Below, piece after piece: positions 46,598 to 57,595 of a stretch of DNA of 64,000 bases. Source of the DNA: Promethearchaeota archaeon. GTDB lineage: Archaea > Asgardarchaeota > Lokiarchaeia > Sigynarchaeales > SOKP01. Where the stretch lies: NCBI GenBank assembly GCA_019058515.1, contig JAHPYY010000209.1, positions 1 through 64,000 of the forward strand. The letters are read 5' to 3'. Both the position numbers and the translations under genes were made by a program. The notes below the pieces were generated by a model. It was not told the DNA's origin and made no database searches. It saw only the letters and a program-made list of their open reading frames with translations. How positions within the stretch are numbered: the first letter of the stretch is position 1; each line of letters opens with the position of its first letter.

Positions 46598-47896
46598 TTG
46601 CTGAACCTTCCCTTATTATTAATAATTTTTACGTTCTTTGTGTTTATAATAATTAGTTACACTAAAAAGGGAGTAGATTTTGTAGCGATATCTTTGTTGT
46701 GTTGCTTTTTAGCCGCGACCATTACAGGTTTAACATACGAATTAGACATATTGGATTTTGTCTCATATGTTGAATGGGAAGCAATAATTATAATTATGAG
46801 TATGAGTATCATTACCAAGATAGCACAAGATTCCAACATTTTAGAATTCGTCGCCGTAAAACTGTTTAAACTGTCAAGGGGTAACCGGAGATTGTTTTTT
46901 TACATTCTGTGCGTTATCACCACCCTTCTCGCTGCTATTATAAACGATGTAGTAGTTGTATTAATACTTGCTCCAGTTGTTATCCGACTGTGCCACTTCC
47001 TAAAAATCCGAGCCGGAACCTACCTTATGGGTATGACTATCTGTATAAACATTGGTTCTATTATTACCCCTTTCAGTTCAGGTGAAAACATTATCATCTC
47101 CACCGCATTTAATTTGGATGTTGCATATTTTGTTCAAAATTTTTGGATTTTCTCGTTTTTGTTGTTATTCTTGACAATTTTCTTAATTGACTGGTTTTTT
47201 TTGCGAAAAGAACCAAACATCGAAGGAGAGCAAAAGAAGTTCGTAATGGAATTAGTAGACGCAGACATTCTGGTCAAAAACAAAAAGATGTTTTACTTTA
47301 ATTCGATTGCGATAATAGTTACTATCGCGTTATTTGCGATTCTACCGTTATACTTAACCGCTATGATTTCCGCGTTAATTTTAGTCCTAGTGAATAGAAA
47401 ATACACCAATAAACCAATGGGAGAGCTATTGAAAGATATAGAATGGGAAATCATCTTTTTCTTTATCTCGCTTTATGTAGTCGTTGGATGTATGATAGAA
47501 GCGGGATTCGACGAAATATTTAAAGCGATTCCCTTCCAAGAGGTAGACCCTTTTCTCATTTCTTTTATCATTCTTATCGCTGTAAGCTTAATCTCGGGAG
47601 TTGTAGCAAACACTCCTACGGCCTTAATATTTATCCCTATAATCGACACTTTAATAACTTCGTTTAACTTTCCTTCAGTTCCACTTCTGTTTGCGTTTAT
47701 CATTGCTATCAATTTAGGAGGTAACATAATCCCTCAAGGAGCAGCCTGCGATATGATGACCCTCAAAATTGCTCAAAACTCAGGTGTAGAGAACCTTAAT
47801 TTCAAGCGATTGCTAAAAGTTGGAGCTTCATTCGCAGTGATTCACATTTTATGCTCATTGCTGTATTTACTGATACTGATCCCTTTTAATCTATAG
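46598..47896 (+). CDS. ArsB/NhaD-type permease
   Basis: 432 residues, TTG start, about 11 membrane helices. The INDVVVVLILAPVVIRL segment in one half and SGVVANTPTALIFIPI in the other, and the re-entrant NIGSIITPFSSGENII stretch, are typical of the ion transporter superfamily that includes ArsB and NhaD. The likely substrate is sodium, an organic anion or arsenite; no arsenic genes are nearby. Confidence 0.8.
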   Translation: MLNLPLLLIIFTFFVFIIISYTKKGVDFVAISLLCCFLAATITGLTYELDILDFVSYVEWEAIIIIMSMSIITKIAQDSNILEFVAVKLFKLSRGNRRLFFYILCVITTLLAAIINDVVVVLILAPVVIRLCHFLKIRAGTYLMGMTICINIGSIITPFSSGENIIISTAFNLDVAYFVQNFWIFSFLLLFLTIFLIDWFFLRKEPNIEGEQKKFVMELVDADILVKNKKMFYFNSIAIIVTIALFAILPLYLTAMISALILVLVNRKYTNKPMGELLKDIEWEIIFFFISLYVVVGCMIEAGFDEIFKAIPFQEVDPFLISFIILIAVSLISGVVANTPTALIFIPIIDTLITSFNFPSVPLLFAFIIAINLGGNIIPQGAACDMMTLKIAQNSGVENLNFKRLLKVGASFAVIHILCSLLYLLILIPFNL

Positions 47897-48059
47897 TCTA
47901 CAATCTTAAAATTTTTTTTTGTAATTTAATTTGTGACATTTTACGCTCCAGCTAACCCATCTTCGGCGTGTTTTTAAGCGCTTTAACTTGCGCAAACTTT
48001 AAAAACAATTGAAATGATTCTTTTATAACTTTAACTTAAAATTAGCGAAATGAGTACAA

Positions 48060-49433
48060 ATGTCTGATATATTAAATGACAAAGTGGAATACGAAACAAC
48101 CACTTCAAAACTTAACGTCTTCTTCTGGGCAATGTACGATTTAGCAAATACGATCTATTCAATGGTGATTGTAAGTTTAATCATCAATCGGTACATCTTA
48201 GTGATTGGGCAACTCGAATACGGTTTAACTTACGGTGATGTCAGCTTAATCTACGGAATTGTTAGCGGAATTATGCAAATAGGTGTTGCAATCTGTGTGC
48301 CGTTCATTGGTGCTCTTAGCGACAGAGCCGGAAGGCGAAAGCCCTTTGTAATAAGTTTAACAGGGATAATTATACTTTTTGCAAGTCTTTTAGGTTTTTT
48401 CCATGATTTAACCACAGTTATTCTGTTTTATGTCATTGCTAACGTAGCGTACCAGTTTAGCTTGACTTTCTACGATGCTATGCTTGCTTTCATCGCAAAA
48501 CGAGAAGATTTGGGGAAAGTAGCTGGTTTTGGAGTGGCATGGGGTTATCTCGGAACAATTATATCACTTGTCGTTTTACTCCCTCTTATGTTTACATTCG
48601 GAGATGTTGTATCATCCCCAAATGTCGGTCCACTTTCTTACGGATATACGGGGGAATGGATCACTTTCGTGTTACCAATGATATTATTTCTCGTGTTAGG
48701 GATCCCTATCTTCTTTGTGCGTGAAAAGCAGAAGAAAGGTAAGCTTCCACCTATCGGAAAGCTGTTTAAAGATACTTATCAACAATTGAAAAGCACATTT
48801 AAAGATATACGATCTCATAGACCAATGTTCATATTTATTATCGGTTACTTTTTCGTAGCAGATATCGCGAATGTAATTGTACTCTATATGTTACCCTTAG
48901 TAACAGACGGACTTATCATAGGTACTGATGGCGATCCTTCTGATATTTTTGGTACATTATTTATTATCATTGCTACGATTTCGGCTGTCGTTTTTACGTA
49001 TTTTGTAGGTAAATTTGGCGAGAAATACGGAGGAAAAAAAGCATTTTACCTTGTAGGGCTATTATGGGGGATTTCAATAACTCTTGGAGCAGTTTTAATT
49101 TTTGCGTATCCATATATTAATATCGGCTTTAACCTACCATTCATTTTGTGTATTCTGGTTGGAGTTATCGCGGGACCCGCTTTAGGTGGTACATGGACAG
49201 CCCAACGGGTTATGGTGGTGGAGCTTGCACCAAAAGAGAAATTCGGAGAATACTTTGGTTTTTCAAAACTTAGCGGTAAAGTATCTTCATCGATTGGACC
49301 TATAGTTTTTGGAACAGTACTTACCACTTACGATATTATTGGTAAGTACGCGTACGGTTGGGCGTTGATAAGTGTTGGGGTTGTATTAGCAATTGGAATC
49401 CTTATCATAACGCAGATAAAGAAGCAAACCTAA
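48060..49433 (+). CDS. MFS transporter, Atg22/UMF1-like
   Basis: 457 residues and about 12 membrane helices. FFWAMYDLANTIYS at the start, GALSDRAGRRKPF after helix 2 and FYDAML in helix 4 match the UMF1/Atg22 group of the major facilitator superfamily, which exports amino acids from vacuoles in yeast. In an archaeon it probably moves amino acids or similar solutes across the cell membrane. A leaderless-type start about 100 bases downstream of the previous gene is assumed. Confidence 0.8.
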   Translation: MSDILNDKVEYETTTSKLNVFFWAMYDLANTIYSMVIVSLIINRYILVIGQLEYGLTYGDVSLIYGIVSGIMQIGVAICVPFIGALSDRAGRRKPFVISLTGIIILFASLLGFFHDLTTVILFYVIANVAYQFSLTFYDAMLAFIAKREDLGKVAGFGVAWGYLGTIISLVVLLPLMFTFGDVVSSPNVGPLSYGYTGEWITFVLPMILFLVLGIPIFFVREKQKKGKLPPIGKLFKDTYQQLKSTFKDIRSHRPMFIFIIGYFFVADIANVIVLYMLPLVTDGLIIGTDGDPSDIFGTLFIIIATISAVVFTYFVGKFGEKYGGKKAFYLVGLLWGISITLGAVLIFAYPYINIGFNLPFILCILVGVIAGPALGGTWTAQRVMVVELAPKEKFGEYFGFSKLSGKVSSSIGPIVFGTVLTTYDIIGKYAYGWALISVGVVLAIGILIITQIKKQT

Positions 49434-49537
49434 TTGAAATTCATTCCTTTTTTTTTTTGTTAATAATATTATTAGTTAGATTACTATAAAATATTAGATA
49501 AAAGAAAAAGAAAAGTGTTGTAAATAAGAGAAGACTC

Positions 49538-50788
49538 TTATATCCAACCCCTCAACCGCATAGCTTCTATAACTCGTTCAACTGCAACAATATATGCGCC
49601 CATACGGTTATCTGCTTGATATTTCTGAGCGATGTTAACTGTGGATCGATACGCTCTCGTCATTATGCGGTCCAATGCTTCGAATACTTCCTTTTCGGTC
49701 CAGAAATAGCGGTAATACCCCTGTACCATTTCAAAATAGCTAACGGTGACTCCTCCTGCGTTGCAAAGGAAATCAGGTATAACGGGTATTCCTTTCTCAT
49801 ACAAGATTTTGTCCGCTTCTGGGGTAGTAGGTCCATTGGCCAACTCAGCGATTATTTTGCTTTTTATATTATCAGCGTTTTGTTTGGTTATGACATTTTC
49901 TAACGCTGCGGGAACTAAGACATCGCACTCCAGTTCTAAGAGGTCTTCGTTTGAAATGTACTCAGTGTTTTCTAATCCTTTTAAGGCTCCATTTCTTGCC
50001 TTGTGGTCAAACGCTTGCATTGGATCGATTCCATCTCGATTATACACCCCCCCTTTACTGTCTGATGCAGCGACTATATTACATCCGTATTCGTCTTTTA
50101 ATAATTGAGCGGCGTAGTATCCAGCATTACCGTAGCCTTGGACTACGACATCTGAATTTTTTAAATCTATCGATAGATCTTTAGCCGCTTCTCTAATGCA
50201 ATAAGTTCCTCCTTTAGCAGTTGCAACGCCTCGACCGGCGCTTCCTCCCAGCGGAAGTGGTTTACCAGTAATTACTGATGGTGCACTTTTTCTAACAATC
50301 GTTTCGTACTCGTCCATCATCCACGACATTATCTGCGGATTAGTATATACATCAGGCGCTGGAACATCTATGTCTGGCCCGATAAAATCAGCTAATTTCC
50401 TAATAAATCCTCGAGCTAACTTTTCGAGTTCGTTATTACTCATTCCTTTTGGATTACAAATAATCCCCCCCTTTCCTCCTCCTAAAGGAATGTCCACGCA
50501 TGCCGTTTTCCAAGTCATCCACGCGCTTAGGGCTTTAACCAAGGAGGCGCTTTCTGCAGGATGCCAACGAATCCCTCCTTTACAGGGCCCTCGGGAGCTG
50601 TTGTATTGGCTTCGAAAGCCTTTAAAACTCTTAATTGAGCCATCGTCCATCTTAATAGTTATCCTGACCTCAACAAATCGTTCGGGTTCGCTCAATGCGT
50701 CGTAGGTTTCTTGGTTGACGTTCATGAGGTCGCAAGCGTGTCTTAATTGCAGCTGCGAGATTTTGAAAGGATCTAATTCTTCACCCAT
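49538..50788 (-). CDS. gdhA: Glutamate dehydrogenase
   Basis: 416 residues of the Glu/Leu/Phe/Val dehydrogenase family. [11 protein letters not shown] is the glycine-rich segment after the catalytic Lys, [16 protein letters not shown] the substrate site and [15 protein letters not shown] the NAD(P) fold. It oxidises glutamate to 2-oxoglutarate and ammonia. In this genome it is the natural sink for glutamate released by the histidine pathway and by amino acid uptake. Confidence 0.94.
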   Translation of the reverse strand: MGEELDPFKISQLQLRHACDLMNVNQETYDALSEPERFVEVRITIKMDDGSIKSFKGFRSQYNSSRGPCKGGIRWHPAESASLVKALSAWMTWKTACVDIPLGGGKGGIICNPKGMSNNELEKLARGFIRKLADFIGPDIDVPAPDVYTNPQIMSWMMDEYETIVRKSAPSVITGKPLPLGGSAGRGVATAKGGTYCIREAAKDLSIDLKNSDVVVQGYGNAGYYAAQLLKDEYGCNIVAASDSKGGVYNRDGIDPMQAFDHKARNGALKGLENTEYISNEDLLELECDVLVPAALENVITKQNADNIKSKIIAELANGPTTPEADKILYEKGIPVIPDFLCNAGGVTVSYFEMVQGYYRYFWTEKEVFEALDRIMTRAYRSTVNIAQKYQADNRMGAYIVAVERVIEAMRLRGWI

Positions 50789-50993
50789 AACAAATTTTCA
50801 CCATAAAGTTGTTCAATTTTTAAGGATATGTATTTAAAACGAGTTAAATAAAGTTCAAGTATAATATTTTATAGAATTTAAATCTATAAATACCTTTACT
50901 TCGCAAAGAGTAGGAATTGTTTCCCATCTCTTTACGTATCTAAGTGCTTGTAAGTACACATTAATATATTAGGGAAATTAAAGTTAAGCTTAG

Positions 50994-51100
50994 ATGCGAA
51001 ATTATCGGTTAGCAATAAAGTTAGTAAAAGCGATTTCTAATAAAAGAATTTTAATTCAGGAACCTACAGCACTCCTTCAAATTTGGGAGTCTTGGACACA
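50994..51100 (-). pseudogene. Possible relic of an HdrD-like C-terminus
   Basis: Bases 51004-51034 (TCGGTTAGCAATAAAGTTAG and beyond) match about 23 of 31 bases of 51550-51580, the end of the large HdrD/GltD gene, encoding FIANR against FIAKR. Upstream on the minus strand, near 51065-51100, a broken frame reads CPRLPNLKECC, reminiscent of the HdrD CPKC motif. The frame is interrupted. It looks like the leftover of a duplicated 3' end, but the similarity is short. Confidence 0.25.
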
Positions 51101-51159
51101 AATGTATAAAAACCGACATATTATTATTTAATATACTAAAAAATGCTTAAGGTGAAAAA

Positions 51160-51453
51160 ATGGCAATTTTCATAGTTCTTGGCAGTTTAACCCAAGAAGG
51201 AATCACTAAAATTAAGGATTCTCCCCAGAGATTTAAGGCTGCAGAAAAATTAGCGGACTCACTTGGTGGAAAAATCAAAGAGTTTTACTACACAATGGGA
51301 CGTTATGATTTCGTTGCGATTACTGAGTCTCCCAGTTATGAAGCAATGATGAAAGCACTTTTTATCCTTGGGAGTACTGGTGCAATTAGAACAGAAACGC
51401 TACAAGCAATCCCTATGGACGACGCTGTAAATATCATCAAAGAATTACCATAA
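51160..51453 (+). CDS. GYD-domain protein
   Basis: 97 residues. The central YYTMGRYDFVAITESP motif and the small ferredoxin-like fold identify it as GYD. The family has no known function. A GGTGA ribosome binding site lies 6 bases before the ATG. A fragment of a related protein is at 12857-13000. Confidence 0.8.
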   Translation: MAIFIVLGSLTQEGITKIKDSPQRFKAAEKLADSLGGKIKEFYYTMGRYDFVAITESPSYEAMMKALFILGSTGAIRTETLQAIPMDDAVNIIKELP

Positions 51454-51536
51454 AATTTCCTAAAAAATATACTTATTTTTTTTTTATTTTTGAATTTAAT
51501 TTATTTATTTAAAGCTTATTATGTTAATGAAAATTC

Positions 51537-54302
51537 TTAAATGAGAAGTAACCGCTTAGCGATAAAGTTAGCGAGATCGATAATCTTTAAATTTGTATCT
51601 TTTCCTCCGTTTTCGATGGTATAACAGTTGTAGTGGGTTAAACATTTGGGGCAAGTGACTATGAAATAATCCGCTCCAGTCTCGATGGCTTCTTTAATTC
51701 TTTGTTCTTGAAGCGCTCTTGAATACTCGTCACAACAAATGTAGGCTGATACACCGCAACACAACGCGTCGCTTTTGATGTTTTTCATTTCTACTAATTC
51801 AACATTCGGAAGTTTATTGATTATGGCGCGTGGAGCGTCGTAAACCTTGCTTAATCTTCCCAATCTGCACGAATCGTGATAGGTAACTCGAACTTTTTCG
51901 AGGTTAGGAAAGGAAATAGTATCCAGTATTCCTGAATTTAAAAGGTATTCTGTAAAATGGATAACTTCAAAATCAAAATCCTTAGGATCGTTTACAAATT
52001 TGTTATAAACATGCTTCCAAATGTAATACCCCTCCGCACAGTTAACCACTATAGTTTTTACTCCCGCATCCTTGTAAAGTTTAATGTTTTTCTGGACTAG
52101 TTTTTTAAAACTTACTAAATCTCCTTGCCAATATAGGTCGTGACCACAACATTTTTCTTCCGGTGAAACTACAGGGGTTATTCCCGCTAAATTTAAAATC
52201 TCTACCACCGATATGGGGATATTTAAATAATTGACTTCGTTAATTTGTCCTAGTAGATCTCTATCTTCAAGGGGGTTTAACTCAAATTCAGACCAATCTC
52301 TTCCTTCGTTGCACGAGTTTGAGTCGAAATCACAAGAGTGGCAAGTACCACATTTCAAGCATCTTAACGCTTCTTTAGTTGCTTGTTCCACATCCAATCC
52401 GATTTCAACTTCAGAAAAATCTCTCACTCTTTCTTTTTCATCGAGGTGTTTAAAGCCGGACCTTTGCACGCTTTCAGCGTACTTTTTTGGGATAGGAGAG
52501 GTTCTGTTGGAGGAATAGTTCACTCGTTCGCTTTTCAAATCTTTTCCTTCTAGATACCGCATAATTGAAATTGCAGCTTCTCTTCCGTCCGTTATAGCTT
52601 GAATCGCTACAGGGTTGGAATTTAATTTAACATCGCCTCCAGCGAACACATCTGACAGGTTAGTTTCGTAGGTCACCTCGTCAACCACGAGTTTTCCCCA
52701 TTTTTTTTCCAACTTATTCTCAAACGCAGCATCAATTCCGTTCAAATCGGTAGTTTGCCCTATGGCGAGAATGAGGAAATCAATTTTCATCTTGAATTCT
52801 GAATTTTCGATCGCAATTGGTCTTCTTCTACCCGATTTATCAGGTTTTCCGAGTTCCATCTTAATGCATTCCGTTTCTAAACAACTGTTATTTGTATCTT
52901 CGATGATGCATACGGGGTTTGTTAGTAACTCAAACTCGACATTTTCTTCTAGCGCCATCTTAATTTCTTCCCTTCTCGCGGGCATCTCGTTTTCTGAACG
53001 ACGGTATATTAGTTTTACAGTTTTTGCTCCTAATCGAATTGCCGTTCTGGCCGAATCAATTGCGGTGTCTCCTCCTCCCGCCACCCCTACAATTTTTCCT
53101 TTAATCTTTTGCGCTAGTTTTTCTTGCTCCTTTTTTGACGAGTTTGATTTATATAGAAAATCGATTCCCTCCATTACCTGCTTTAATTCTGATCCTTCTA
53201 TGTCCATTTTAATACCTTGTTGTAAACCTACAGCAACAAAAAACGCCTTGTATCCTTGCTGTTTTAGGTCAGAATAGGTTAATTTTGAACCAATTGGAGT
53301 ATTTATTTTAATTTCTACACCCAGCGATTCTACGAGATTAATCTCGTAATCTAATAGATCTTTAGGCAACCTATAATTAGGAATTCCTACCTGTAACATG
53401 CCACCTTTATAAGGAGAAGCTTCGAAGATAGTGGGCTTATATCCACTTTGTACCAAATAATACGCTGCGGTAATTCCTGCAGGTCCGGATCCTATTATCG
53501 CTACTTTATCTTTTGTAAGTTCAATTGGTTTAGCTTCGGGTATTGGCTTGTTTTTCAACTCCCAATCCGTAACAAATCTTTTTAAAGCGCGAATAGCGAT
53601 GGGGGCTTCGATCGTTTGTCTATTACAAGCGCTTTCACATGGTTGTGTACAAACGCGACCACATACTAATGGTAATGGATTTTTGAGCCGGATCAAATCT
53701 GAAGCTTCTTGATATTTACCTTCAGCAATTAGGGAAATATATCCTTGAACATCGACTCCAGCAGGACATGCATCGTTACAGGGGGGAACTGAATTCATGA
53801 AAGGAGAACACCCAACGAAGTAGGCGATCTCTCCACTTGATGAGATTTTGAGATTGTTTTTAGTTAGAAATGTCATTCTGTTTTTAATCTTAATCTTATC
53901 ATTTGCCATTAAATAGCCTAAATTCGTGTAATCTCTATTATAGTGACAAGCTTTTTTTTCTAAATCAAGTGGTTCGTAGTCGCTCGAAAGAGTGCGGAGT
54001 TTCTGTACAATTTCAACAATATTCACACCAACTTTATTTTTGTACATCGGACAATACTCTAAACATGTTCCACAAGTCAAACAGTTCCAAATATTCGAAG
54101 CTTGTAAGGTCTCTTCAATTGTAAGCAAATTTAAATCCGCAATTAGTCTTCTTGGGTTAAATGCTCCTGAATAGGAATAAGGGCACACATTAACGCATTT
54201 ATTGCAGGAATAGCAGTATTTGGTGGATTCGAACAAATTTTCGAAAAAGAAGGTTTTTAAGTCAGATTCTCCTTCCGATGTTTCTATTTTTACCTCATCC
54301 AT
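51537..54302 (-). CDS. Large Fe-S flavoprotein: GltD-type oxidoreductase nested in an HdrD-like protein
   Basis: 921 residues. Two 4Fe-4S motifs (CYSCNKCVNVCPY at 30-41, CLTCGTCLEYCP at 74-85). YFVGC (161-165) begins the first CCG domain; a complete glutamate synthase small-subunit-like module (CNDACPAG at 175, VCTQPCESAC, GSGPAG at 271, GGGDTAIDSAR) is then inserted, and the CCG domain resumes around 690 with CCG at 718-720. A second full CCG domain has C812, CC848-849 and C884-x2-C887. The last Cys of the first CCG motif is lost (CAEG at 755). Probably moves electrons between NAD(P)H and a disulfide or other acceptor. Confidence 0.85.
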   Translation of the reverse strand: MDEVKIETSEGESDLKTFFFENLFESTKYCYSCNKCVNVCPYSYSGAFNPRRLIADLNLLTIEETLQASNIWNCLTCGTCLEYCPMYKNKVGVNIVEIVQKLRTLSSDYEPLDLEKKACHYNRDYTNLGYLMANDKIKIKNRMTFLTKNNLKISSSGEIAYFVGCSPFMNSVPPCNDACPAGVDVQGYISLIAEGKYQEASDLIRLKNPLPLVCGRVCTQPCESACNRQTIEAPIAIRALKRFVTDWELKNKPIPEAKPIELTKDKVAIIGSGPAGITAAYYLVQSGYKPTIFEASPYKGGMLQVGIPNYRLPKDLLDYEINLVESLGVEIKINTPIGSKLTYSDLKQQGYKAFFVAVGLQQGIKMDIEGSELKQVMEGIDFLYKSNSSKKEQEKLAQKIKGKIVGVAGGGDTAIDSARTAIRLGAKTVKLIYRRSENEMPARREEIKMALEENVEFELLTNPVCIIEDTNNSCLETECIKMELGKPDKSGRRRPIAIENSEFKMKIDFLILAIGQTTDLNGIDAAFENKLEKKWGKLVVDEVTYETNLSDVFAGGDVKLNSNPVAIQAITDGREAAISIMRYLEGKDLKSERVNYSSNRTSPIPKKYAESVQRSGFKHLDEKERVRDFSEVEIGLDVEQATKEALRCLKCGTCHSCDFDSNSCNEGRDWSEFELNPLEDRDLLGQINEVNYLNIPISVVEILNLAGITPVVSPEEKCCGHDLYWQGDLVSFKKLVQKNIKLYKDAGVKTIVVNCAEGYYIWKHVYNKFVNDPKDFDFEVIHFTEYLLNSGILDTISFPNLEKVRVTYHDSCRLGRLSKVYDAPRAIINKLPNVELVEMKNIKSDALCCGVSAYICCDEYSRALQEQRIKEAIETGADYFIVTCPKCLTHYNCYTIENGGKDTNLKIIDLANFIAKRLLLI

Positions 54303-54601
54303 AGGATTAACCTGGTTTTCTATTAGTTTTCTATTTTAAAATTTTCTCGATTAATCGATATAAATTGTAATTAAATTTCAGAATAGGCTAGTATAAGGAA
54401 GTAATTCTTAAACGTTTTTCAATTGTTGCAATGTTAATAAATCGTAAAAATTTATAAAGCTTTCAGCATGTTTTTGTGGAAATTATTTCCCATTTGGAAT
54501 TTATCACTTTTCTGAATTAAACTGCGTTAATTTCGGACGAATTTATTGTAATTATCGTATCTGAATAGTTTTTTAAAAGATTTTATCCTTTATTCTTCAA
54601 T

Positions 54602-55632
54602 ATGAATGAAATTGCGTCACAAATTCTCGACAAGATTGATGGAATGAAGGAAGAAATCATAAGGTTTCATCAAGATATCGTGAGGATTAATTCAGAAAAC
54701 CCTCCAAGTAAATACAAAGAAATAGCCGCGTTTATAGAAAACAAATGAGTCAACTCGGTTTAGGAACAAAAATTAAACAAAAGAATGTGATCGGGACATA
54801 TAAATTTTCCGAAGGAGCCTCGCTAATCTTGTACGGCCACACTGACACCGCTTGGATTTAACGGAGCGAAATACTTACTTGATCAAAAGCATGTACAAGG
54901 CAACGCCTGTTTATTAGGAGATGGTAGAGGTGGGTATGCGTCTGCCTACGGAGGGGGTTTTATTCTCGGAACCGTTACTATAATGGGAAAAAAAGCTCAT
55001 TCGCTAAATTGTCCTGACCTTCCCGTGTATAGAACCGAAGCATCAGGTGTAAATACTATTCAGAAAATGGTTCCATATCTAAATTTTTTTATGGAGCTTC
55101 AAAGCGAGTTTCTTGAAATTGAAACAAAATATCCTAACTTTCCCGACCGCCTTGTTAAGGTCTCAATAGTTAGTTTAGCTAAACTTCAAGGCGGATATAA
55201 GTTATCTGGAGTACCGGATAAATACAAACTATTTTTCGTGATTAACACCATACCAGAACATGATGTTGAATCTATTAAACAAAGAATAATAGATTTTAAC
55301 GAGGAGTCAATGAAAAAAGACCCCTTTTTGAAATCTCAGATAAGTTTTACAGCATCGTTTGAACCGCATATCTCTAACCCTAATACTCGATTCGCAAAAG
55401 CGTTTAAAAAGCGATAAAATCCGTGTTTGGCGAGGAACGAGAGTTTAAAATGGCTCAAGATGCTAGCGATGCGTATTGGTTTCACGAAAATAAGATCGAA
55501 ATACTTTGTATTGGTTCCGGAACACAACACAATAAAGTACATGTCGAAGACGAATTTATTAAAGTAGATGAGCTTATCGAAACTACGAAGTTGTTTGCCA
55601 TATCTACTTTAGAATATTTAAGTTCATCCTAA
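54602..55632 (+). pseudogene. Broken M20-type peptidase/deacylase
   Basis: Pieces of one protein occur in different frames: MNEIASQILDKIDGM..RINSENPPS from 54602, then LILYGHTDTAWI with the metal-binding HTD, then a long middle part IMGKKAHSLNCPDLPVYRTEAS and beyond (54983-55417), and a tail (55423-55632) with EIL. The domain order is that of M20 zinc peptidases such as ArgE or succinyl-diaminopimelate desuccinylase. Frames change several times, and the region after HTD that should hold the DMKGG motif is deleted. Inactive gene. Confidence 0.85.
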
Positions 55633-55796
55633 CTATATAATATTTGCATTACTCTTTATCATTAGCATTTAAATCAAGGATTCAAAATGTTTAAAAAATA
55701 AGTAAATCACTTCAGTGATAATCTTTATCAAAAAATTAATTTCTTATCTTATCTTATTAGAACTAAAAATATTCGCGTGTGACATATTTTAATCTA

Positions 55797-57356
55797 ATGG
55801 ATGAAATTATAGTTCTTGACTTTGGTGGGCAATATTGTCACTTAATAACTAGAAGGATTCGAGATCTTGGAGTGTACTCCGAGATCTACCCTTACGATAT
55901 CGATATTAACACCTTAAAATCTGTTAATCCTAAGGGAATTGTGTTATCAGGAGGGCCAAACAGCGTTTACGACGAAGATGTTCCTCAACTCTCGGAAAAG
56001 TTTTACGAATTTGTGAGAGAGAACAAAATCGCTTTACTCGGTATTTGTTACGGGCACCACCTTATCATTCACCAAAACGATGGAAAAGTCCAGTCTCAAG
56101 AAAAAAAAGAATATGGAAAAACGGAAATCACTGTTGTCAACTCACGGAACTTATTTAAAGGAATGGACACCCAAGAGATTGTTTGGATGTCTCACGGTGA
56201 TCAAATAATCGAATTACCTGAAGGTTACGAAGTCTTAGCGAAATCTAAAACTAGTCCGATCGCTGCCTATGGAAACGACGAATTGAGATTCTACGGAGTT
56301 CAATTTCATCCAGAAGTCGTTCACACTCCTAAAGGAAACATCATTTTAAACAACTTTGTAGAAGCGATAACGGGAGCAAAAAAAGAATGGAAACTTAAAG
56401 ATTGGATTGCCAACAAGGTTGAGGAAATTAGGAACGAAATAGGACCAGACTCTCGAGTGGTTTTAGGGCTTAGTGGTGGAGTGGATTCTTCTGTAACCGC
56501 TGTACTATTACACAAAGCAATTGGAGATCGATTACATTGCATATTTGTAAATAATGGTTTGTTGAGAAAAAACGAAGAAATCGAGGTCCAAAACACCTTT
56601 AAAGACCTGTTAGGATTCAAGAATTTCTATTACATTGACGCCGAACATCTATTCTTAAATCGGTTGGCGGAAGTAGTCGATCCCGAGGAAAAGCGAAAAA
56701 TTATCGGGCATACTTTCATCGAAGTATTTGAGAACAAAACAAAAGAGTTGGAATCCTCGTTTCCAAATATTGAATTCCTCGCCCAGGGAACAATTTATCC
56801 CGATAGAGTCGAAACCGCTGCAACGAGCAAAGTTGCAGCAAAAATAAAATCTCACCACAACCTAACTTTACCCGAAAAAATGAAACTAAAGATCATCGAA
56901 CCAATTAAAGACCTATACAAGGACGAGGTTAGGAGAATCGGACGGCAGTTAACGCTTCCAAACCAAATACTTGATCGGCATCCTTTTCCAGGACCTGGAT
57001 TAGCGGTCAGATGTTTAGGTAAAATAACCAAAGAGCGCTTAGATACTTTAAGGGAAGCAGATGCGATTTTTATCGAAGAGATAAAAAAGGCAGGCGTTTA
57101 CAATGATATTTGGCAAGCGTTTTGCGTCTTTTTACCTGTTAAATCAGTAGGGGTAATGGGGGATTTTCGAACGTACGAAAATATTTGCGCCGTAAGAGCA
57201 GTTAATTCGATTGATGGGATGACTTCCAGCTTTTCTAAGTTAGATTGGGATTTACTAGAAACGATTAGCACGCGCATCATCAACGAAGTCAAAGGATTTA
57301 ATAGAGTGGTATATGACATATCTAATAAACCTCCATCCACCATTGAGTTCGAGTAA
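55797..57356 (+). CDS. guaA: GMP synthase, fused two-domain form
   Basis: 519 residues from ATG 55797; a GTG at 55779 is in frame. Glutaminase domain with catalytic Cys in LGICYGHH and His/Glu in VQFHPEVVH, then the PP-loop LSGGVDSS near 225 and the C-terminal dimerisation domain ending IEFE. Converts XMP to GMP. Many archaea split this enzyme into two genes; here it is one chain as in bacteria and eukaryotes. Confidence 0.94.
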   Translation: MDEIIVLDFGGQYCHLITRRIRDLGVYSEIYPYDIDINTLKSVNPKGIVLSGGPNSVYDEDVPQLSEKFYEFVRENKIALLGICYGHHLIIHQNDGKVQSQEKKEYGKTEITVVNSRNLFKGMDTQEIVWMSHGDQIIELPEGYEVLAKSKTSPIAAYGNDELRFYGVQFHPEVVHTPKGNIILNNFVEAITGAKKEWKLKDWIANKVEEIRNEIGPDSRVVLGLSGGVDSSVTAVLLHKAIGDRLHCIFVNNGLLRKNEEIEVQNTFKDLLGFKNFYYIDAEHLFLNRLAEVVDPEEKRKIIGHTFIEVFENKTKELESSFPNIEFLAQGTIYPDRVETAATSKVAAKIKSHHNLTLPEKMKLKIIEPIKDLYKDEVRRIGRQLTLPNQILDRHPFPGPGLAVRCLGKITKERLDTLREADAIFIEEIKKAGVYNDIWQAFCVFLPVKSVGVMGDFRTYENICAVRAVNSIDGMTSSFSKLDWDLLETISTRIINEVKGFNRVVYDISNKPPSTIEFE

Positions 57357-57595
57357 AACACATATTATATCAAAATAAGCAACCAATCTTGTTGTTACTT
57401 TAAACATTTTTCCTATTTACTATTATACTTAATCAAATTTTGAAAACAAGTTGGGAAATAAACTAGAGTTGTACTACGCGTGAACTAAGGCGTTTCGTAA
57501 ATCGATTTATAAAGGGCCCACTTATTTATAAGTAGAATTGAGGAAAAAAGGTGTAACACAATAAGATTTATTAAGCTTAATTGAGTAACATAAAC

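Noticed and set aside
57482..57534. Promoter-like or attachment-like palindromes between guaA and the small-protein gene
   Set aside because: The short repeats are weak and not linked to any integrase or target-site duplication.
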